Of a stretch of DNA of 41,000 nucleotides, positions 37,700-41,000 are shown piece by piece (positions within the stretch are counted from its first letter, which is position 1; the number at the start of each line of letters is the position of its first letter). The notes under the pieces were generated by a model. That model saw only the letters and a list, made by a program, of their open reading frames with translations. It ran no database searches and was not told the DNA's origin. The position numbers and the translations under genes are program-made. This DNA comes from Streptomyces sp. SID486 (lineage in GTDB: Bacteria > Actinomycetota > Actinomycetes > Streptomycetales > Streptomycetaceae): assembly GCF_009865385.1 (NCBI RefSeq), contig NZ_WWJT01000093.1, positions 1-41,000 of the forward strand, in the 5' to 3' direction.

Positions 37700-38230
37700 G
37701 TGAGCATCGACCCGTCCTCGATTCCGAATTTCGGGGGCCAGCCCGAACCGCAGCCTCAAGGACCGGCGGGCCCCGTCCTTCCGGATCAGGACCTGGTGAA
37801 GCAGCTTCTCGACCAGATGGAGCTGAAGTACGTCGTCGACGAGGAGGGTGACCTCGCCGCGCCGTGGGAGCAGTTCCGCACCTACTTCATGTTCCGCGGT
37901 GAGGAGGAGCAGGCGATCTTCTCGGTGCGGACGTTCTACGACCGCCCCCACAAGATCGACGAGAAGCCGCAGCTGCTGGAGGCCCTCGACGACTGGAACC
38001 GCCGCACCCTGTGGCCCAAGGTGTACACCCACACCCACGACGACGGCACCGTCCGCCTCATCGGCGAGGCGCAGATGCTGATCGGCACGGGCGTCGACAT
38101 CAACCACTTCGTCTCCTCCACGGTCAGCTGGGTGCGGGCCGCGATCGAGTTCGACAAGTGGCTGGTCGAGCAGCTCGGCCTGGAGGAGGAGGTCGACGGC
38201 TCCGACGAGCCCGAGGGCGGCGAGGAGTAG
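37700..38230 (+). CDS. YbjN-domain protein
   Basis: A 176-aa protein. A disordered Pro/Gln/Gly-rich N-terminus (about 1-35) precedes a YbjN domain: LVKQLLDQMELKYVVDEEGD, FRTYFMFRGEEEQAIFSVRT, LLEALDDWNRRTLWPKVYTH, EAQMLIGTGVDINHFVSSTV. The fold is like that of type III secretion chaperones, and the actinobacterial proteins are of unknown role. A very acidic tail (EEEVDGSDEPEGGEE) ends it. GTG at 37700 has GAAGGG about 10 bases upstream; the ATG further upstream in frame is in non-coding sequence. It is separated from clpB by a terminator and so probably has its own promoter. Confidence 0.85.
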   Translation: MSIDPSSIPNFGGQPEPQPQGPAGPVLPDQDLVKQLLDQMELKYVVDEEGDLAAPWEQFRTYFMFRGEEEQAIFSVRTFYDRPHKIDEKPQLLEALDDWNRRTLWPKVYTHTHDDGTVRLIGEAQMLIGTGVDINHFVSSTVSWVRAAIEFDKWLVEQLGLEEEVDGSDEPEGGEE

Positions 38231-38241
38231 CGTTTTCGGCC

Positions 38242-38268
38242 GGTCCGGGGGCGGCGAGCCCCCGGACC
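38242..38268 (+). terminator. Terminator after the YbjN gene
   Basis: An 11-bp stem GGTCCGGGGGC / GCCCCCGGACC with a 5-base loop, 12 bases after the stop. Part of it recurs in the repeat that follows. Confidence 0.85.
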
Positions 38269-38274
38269 GCTCCC

Positions 38275-38397
38275 GCGTGTGCCGTGGTCGCGGGTGAGCC
38301 CCGGGACCGCGCTCCTGCGTGTGCCGTGGTCGCGGGTGAGCCCCGGGACCACGCTCCCGCGTGTGCCGTTGCCGCGGATGAGCCTCCGCGAGCCCCT
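38275..38397. repeat. 42-bp tandem repeat, nearly three copies
   Basis: Two nearly identical 42-base units (38275-38316 and 38317-38358, each starting GCGTGTGCCGTGGTCGCGGG and containing GAGCCCCGGGACC) and a third, more diverged one follow head-to-tail. Each unit can form a GGTC...GACC hairpin like the terminator before it. Confidence 0.85.
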
Positions 38398-38398
38398 C

Positions 38399-39583
<1,185 letters not shown>

Positions 39584-40225
39584 CCTGCGCTCAAGCTCTG
39601 GAGTTCCTCAACACCCCTTCGCGGTGAGCGCCTGCGGTGGGATCTGCCGAGCTGTTCCTGACCAGGGGCAGAGCCGTCGGCAACCGTCATCGTCTGGGGC
39701 AGGCGGCCGTCCTCGGACGGCCGCAGAAGCCCCGATGGTGCCGGTATCACGGCCCTCGATGCCAAAGCCGCATGTCAGGAGGGCGGCAAGTCGTTGGTCC
39801 GCACTCGGTACGGGATCACGTCGAGCACCTGCCGACGGTCTCGAACCCGGCCGCGACGCTTACTGCCGACCGGCAGAAACGGTCACAGCCGCTCCCTCTC
39901 GGCAGCGCCCACATCAACGACCCGATCACGCGGCAACGCATGACCGAGCATTGAGGTGCTTGTTAAGGCAACGCCGACCTGACCGCAACCGCAGGGCGAA
40001 AATTCACCCGAATGGCGCAATGGGTGATAGCTGGGACAGCCGGAATACGCCGAACGGGGGATGCTTGACCCGTAAACCCGGCGCGCCATTCATCGTGATC
40101 GGCGAACGGGCATCTCGATATCTCTCCGCCGGGTTCAGGTAAGTCGATCGGCGCGGGGCGGCCTGAACGAGCGAGGCTTCCCCGCCTTCTGGCCATCGAT
40201 GACATCCATATCGGCGGAGTGTCCG
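39584..40225. other. Gene-free region before the CAP-domain gene
   Basis: About 640 bases with no recognisable gene. The base composition is less G+C rich than in core genes and open frames are short and without codon bias. A decayed gene cannot be excluded (a frame ending near 39954 looks weakly protein-like) but I could not name it. The promoters of the aminotransferase and the CAP-domain gene should lie at its two ends. Confidence 0.5.
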
Positions 40226-41000
40226 ATGAATGCGAAACCCCTTGCAACAGCAGCTGCGATGATATGCGGCCTGATCATGATGGGGCCGGCAACCGTCGCC
40301 GTCGCGCAGGTTCGCGCCGTTCCGGTGCCTGGCGCCGATGAGAGAGCCCCCGTGTGCCCCTCGGCCACCGCCCCACCCGGCACCGGCTCGCAGATAAGCA
40401 CCGCCGATGCTGCTGACATCGTCCGAGCCCATAATGAAGCACGCCGCGAGGCTGTCCAGAAGTACAGCCCCGGCCTCTCTGTGGTTCCTGTGAAATGGGA
40501 CCCCAAGCTCGCCTGTGATGCGCAGGCTTGGGCCGACGACCCCGCCTCCAGTCAGGGCGGTGCGCTGCACCACAGCGGCCGTGGCCAAAACGGCGACGAA
40601 GGGGAGAATCTCTTCAATGCCTTCCCCGGCCCGGCGCGTCCGATGATGGCGCTGGACCCCTCGGTGAACTTCAGTTGGATTGCTGAGAAGTCCAAGTTCG
40701 ACGCCGACAACAACGCACCCGTCAACGACAAGGCGGCACCTGGAACCAACCACCATGCCTGGGGTCATTACTCGCAGATGGTGTGGATGTCCCCGACATC
40801 ACCCACCACGTCGATCGGGTGTGGCGTGAAGCAAGGCGTGCCCGTCTCCACCGGTACAGGGTGGATCCTGGTGTGCCGCTACCTCGCGGCAGGAAACAAC
40901 GACGGACAGCAGGCGATCCCCGGCGGCGGTGGCCCGGTTCCACCGCCCAAGCCTTCTTCCCTTTCCGGCGCTGCGGTGACGATGGCGCAGCAGTCGGACA
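40226..41000 (+). CDS. Secreted CAP-domain (SCP/PR1-like) protein, cut by the window end
   Basis: At least 258 residues, with no stop before the end of the window. ATG at 40226 has GGCGGAG 7 bases upstream. A signal peptide (MNAKPLATAAAMICGLIMMG, cleavage near AVA-QV) is followed by a CAP domain: DIVRAHNEARREAVQKYSPG, VKWDPKLACDAQAWAD, LHHSGRGQNGDEGENLF, HHAWGHYSQMVWMS and TGWILVCRYLAAGNN. The conserved His/Glu cavity residues (HHSG, GENL, GHYSQMVW) are present, and there are several cysteines. A Gly/Pro linker (GGGGPVPPPKP) and a further region start after it. CAP proteins act outside the cell, often binding lipids or peptidoglycan; the role here is unknown. Codon use is less G/C-biased than in the neighbouring core genes, suggesting an accessory gene. 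Confidence 0.85.
   Translation, partial: MNAKPLATAAAMICGLIMMGPATVAVAQVRAVPVPGADERAPVCPSATAPPGTGSQISTADAADIVRAHNEARREAVQKYSPGLSVVPVKWDPKLACDAQAWADDPASSQGGALHHSGRGQNGDEGENLFNAFPGPARPMMALDPSVNFSWIAEKSKFDADNNAPVNDKAAPGTNHHAWGHYSQMVWMSPTSPTTSIGCGVKQGVPVSTGTGWILVCRYLAAGNNDGQQAIPGGGGPVPPPKPSSLSGAAVTMAQQSD

Overview
The window is high-GC actinobacterial chromosome, almost certainly Streptomyces. It carries the dnaK-grpE-dnaJ-hspR heat-shock operon with HspR (HAIR) operators, a ClpB gene with its own HAIR, a 191-aa actinobacterial-type Dcd, several apparently leaderless genes, and codons strongly biased to G/C in the third position. The species cannot be read from the sequence.

Layout. 1-4,600: a MerR-type regulator, an ANTAR protein, a membrane Ser/Thr kinase with a beta-propeller sensor, and a secreted DUF4232-type protein. 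4,640-7,870: a very large secreted beta-propeller/FG-GAP protein. 8,534-13,956: a two-gene unit made of a caspase-HSP90-like ATPase-winged-helix repeat protein of 1,696 aa and a translationally coupled small CxxC protein; this looks like a biological-conflict (defence or regulated cell death) locus. 13,957-17,704: a scarred island next to tRNA-Gly(CCC). It holds an exact copy of the tRNA 3' end, a second more diverged copy, an APH-like kinase, a beheaded glycosyltransferase and an orphan Imm7-type immunity gene with a toxin tail, and no surviving integrase.

17,965-24,953: core genes (small zinc protein, dcd, phosphoribosyltransferase, Yip1-type membrane protein, monooxygenase-fold protein, membrane Fe-S oxidoreductase, a MraY/WecA-like protein with altered catalytic motifs), separated by GC-rich terminators and degenerate tandem repeats. 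24,956-29,244: the HspR-controlled chaperone operon. DnaK, GrpE and DnaJ form the Hsp70 cycle; HspR encoded at the end represses the operon through HAIR sites, and ClpB at 34,991 joins the same regulon and works with DnaK in disaggregation.

29,643-34,395: an orphan sugar-binding lipoprotein, then a cluster of three paralogous LuxR-type regulators (one with a large internal deletion) facing a tiny exported peptide with two DTSWP motifs, coupled to a miniature Rieske-like protein that has lost its metal ligands. I regard this as the best candidate for an undescribed system, possibly peptide signalling. 34,451-39,583: a PPOX-type flavin/F420-binding-fold protein, clpB, a YbjN protein and a class I aminotransferase. 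40,226-end: a secreted CAP-domain protein that runs off the window.
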